Below, one piece after another: positions 6,006 to 7,332 of a stretch of DNA of 7,332 bases. A program made the position numbers and the translations under genes. This DNA is from Chitinivibrionia bacterium (GTDB lineage Bacteria > Krumholzibacteriota > Krumholzibacteriia > WVZY01): positions 1 through 7,332 of the forward strand of contig JACQXT010000050.1 in the NCBI GenBank assembly GCA_016208665.1. The letters run 5' to 3'. How positions within the stretch are numbered: the stretch's first letter is position 1; each line of letters begins with the position of its first letter. Below the pieces are notes generated by a model. It made no database searches. It saw only the letters and a program-made list of their open reading frames with translations, and had not been told where the DNA came from.

Positions 6006-6959
6006 TTATTCCGTCCGAACACGCCTAATCAGTCGTATCAGGCTTGCGAGATCGCAAGAGGCTCGCTCTTCATCTCCTGTCGGCCGTCTCGTCTGGGACA
6101 CGAGAAAACACCGCCTCGCTCCGATCAAACGGGCGGTTTTCTCCAATCGTGCCATATCCTCCGGGCCGGGAGATGTCGATAATTTGATCTCGATTGCCCA
6201 TCGCTCAATCCCAAAATCCAGCACAAGATCCAGTTCGAATTGATCGCTTGTTCGAAAATAATAAGCCTCGAAGCGCCGATCCAGCACAGATAGTTCCCCG
6301 ATCACTTGTTCGATTACAAACCCCTCCCAGCTTGCACCCACCCAGGGTTGCGCGAGGAGAGTGCGGGTGTCGGAAACGTTCAGCAAAGCATGCAGCAGAC
6401 CGGTGTCACGCCAGTAGATCTTCGGACTCTTCACGAGTCGCTTGCGGATGTTGGCTTGATAGGGAGCAAGGCGACGGATGAGAAAGGCTCCAATCAAGTA
6501 ATCAAGATAGCTGTTCACTGTCTGGTACGAGAGTCCCATGCTCTGGCCGATCTGTGATGCGTTCCACGTCTGGCCGTGCACCGCCGCCAGCATTCGCAAC
6601 AGACGGTCCGTTGTCTGAGGTTTGGCGGGCAATCCCCATGTTGGCAGATCTCGCTGGCTGAGTAACGCGAGATAATCCAATTGCCATCGCGGATAGTGCG
6701 TTGGTGTCAACACACCGCCATCGGGATAGCCGCCGCAGAGCCATCGGCGTTCACGCGATGCGTTTGTCTTCAACTCGGTTTGCAGAAACGGTGTTAATTC
6801 GATCATTGAGAGGCGCCCCGCCAGTGATTCGGAGACCTGCGTCATAAGCGACGGCGAAACGGAACCTAAGAGCAGGAAACGTCCTGTTCGCTTGCGATCC
6901 GTGTCGATGGCTCCTCTCAGGCGACGAAACACCTCGGGCCATGACTGTGCGCATTCTTC
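6006..6959 (-). pseudogene. DUF4143-family ATPase remnant lacking the P-loop half
   Basis: The open frame codes about 308 aa from a GTG at 6932, but homology to AAA_14/DUF4143 proteins is already under way before it (AQSWPEVF, codons from 6950). An in-frame TAA lies at 6960-6962. The remaining part carries GRFLLLGSVSPSLM (17-30, end of the ATPase domain), IELTPFLQTEL (44-54), a winged-helix-like stretch (NASQIGQSMGLSYQTVNSYLDYL), IYWRDTGLLHALL (172-184), WEGFVIEQVI (202-211) and a PD-(D/E)xK-like nuclease motif ELDLVLDFG...AIEIK (233-250). Intact relatives are roughly 380-400 aa with Walker A and B motifs upstream; neither is found in any minus frame up to 7160. The start has no Shine-Dalgarno. 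G+C is lower than in the flanking genes (27/60 at 6481-6540), suggesting acquisition. A functional ATP-independent short form cannot be excluded. Confidence 0.8.
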
Positions 6960-7188
6960 TTACTGTTTTTTTGCTGTGGGCTGTTCACTCGAGGCAGACC
7001 TATCACCTTGCAGCTATTAGAATTAGCAAGAGGTTCGAATACCGAGGTCGGGTTCGCATGGTTTGGTTAATGACAGATTTCAGAGAATCTCCAGGGCAAG
7101 CGCACGATGCGACCTCAGCGTTGAAAAGAGCGTGCGTAATAGTAGAAGTAATATGAAACGTAAGATATACTATGGGGGTGGTCGAACC
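6960..7188. other. AT-richer region without a recognisable gene
   Basis: This stretch separates the broken DUF4143 remnant from the UPF0149 gene. Minus-strand frames are short and show no ATPase motif. A plus-strand frame 6941-7156 (71 codons, hydrophobic start then basic) overlaps the remnant, has no Shine-Dalgarno and no recognised relatives, so I do not call it. A T-rich run is at 6964-6972, a TTGAAA at 7121-7126 and a TATACT at 7166-7171. The left side may be the scar of the deletion or rearrangement that removed the ATPase half. Confidence 0.5.
7166..7171 (+). promoter_or_regulatory. Possible -10 box of the UPF0149 gene
   Basis: TATACT (5/6) lies 17 bases before ATG 7189, with no good -35 at the usual distance. 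The GGGGG at 7174-7178, 10 bases before the ATG, could serve as a Shine-Dalgarno only if transcription starts farther upstream, so the two readings compete. Confidence 0.35.
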
Positions 7189-7332
7189 ATGACTCGAATC
7201 AATCCCAACAAGCCTTTATCCGATGCCGACGTTGAACGACTGCGCGCGATCCTCGATTCCGGCCGCGGCGGCGAGAATTGCATGACCATCGAAGCCGTCG
7301 ACGGCCTTTTCGCTTGTCTGATCTGCAGCCCC
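7189..7332 (+). CDS. UPF0149/YecA-like family protein (5' part, runs off the window)
   Basis: Forty-eight codons are present with no stop before the right edge. The piece reads LSDADVERLRAIL (9-22) and then MTIEAVDGLFACLICSP (32-48). The latter matches the family signature (xxEAxDGFxxALxxGPxxV) of UPF0149/YecA proteins, helical cytosolic proteins of unknown role, many of which end in a small SEC-C zinc-binding motif that would lie outside this window. The ATG at 7189 fits family N-termini. GGGGGTGG at 7174-7181 is a loose Shine-Dalgarno. A six-codon ATG frame (7172-7192) ends in a TGA overlapping this ATG. The gene points away from the DUF4143 remnant. Confidence 0.75.
   Translation, partial: MTRINPNKPLSDADVERLRAILDSGRGGENCMTIEAVDGLFACLICSP

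Noticed and set aside
5975..6008. Possible terminator after nrnA (GAGGG ... CCCTC followed by GTTT)
   Set aside because: The stem has only five pairs with a loop of about 17 nt and no real T-run.
6043..6058. Palindrome CTTGCGA-GA-TCGCAAG
   Set aside because: It is a 7-bp repeat inside the coding remnant with no partner copy elsewhere in the window, so it is probably chance.
7030..7055. tRNA T-arm-like sequence (GAGGTTCGAATACC)
   Set aside because: The T-stem would have only two pairs, and no acceptor, D or anticodon arm can be folded around it.

Overview
The window looks like a chromosomal segment of a high-GC bacterium. A sample at 3901-3960 is 38/60 G+C. A futalosine-pathway-type MqnA homologue suggests an organism making menaquinone without the classical men genes. 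Nothing here fixes the phylum; an uncultivated Gram-negative-like lineage is a guess. The genes are mostly single units on alternating strands rather than one operon.

Left part (1-1989). An MqnA-like protein (+, 9-830) faces endonuclease V (-, 851-1546). The rho-independent terminator of the MqnA-like gene is embedded in the last codons of nfi. Upstream of nfi, and divergent from it, is a small AhpD-like carboxymuconolactone decarboxylase-family protein (+, best start GTG 1648).

Middle (1983-4998). A long, perfect 21-bp inverted repeat lies between the convergent stops of the CMD gene and a large minus-strand gene. That gene (2133-4892) encodes about 919 aa fusing an alpha/beta-hydrolase (Ser/Asp/His visible) to a C-terminal CHAT caspase-like protease (His/Cys visible). 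This is the most unusual gene in the window and the best candidate for an undescribed signalling, cell-death or defence protein. No partner gene is visible beside it. Its promoter overlaps back-to-back with that of a DHH/DHHA1 phosphoesterase of the NrnA family (+, 4999-5985).

Right part (6006-7332). A minus-strand DUF4143 ATPase-family gene lacks its P-loop half and is an N-terminally truncated remnant in lower-GC DNA. About 230 bp of AT-richer sequence without a recognisable gene follows. The first 48 codons of a UPF0149/YecA-like protein then run off the right edge.

For nfi and the CHAT gene, an extended -10 box (TGG-TATAAT and TGG-TATACT) sits so close to the ATG, with no Shine-Dalgarno, that both may be leaderless or nearly leaderless transcripts. 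The CMD and nrnA genes do have clear Shine-Dalgarno sites.
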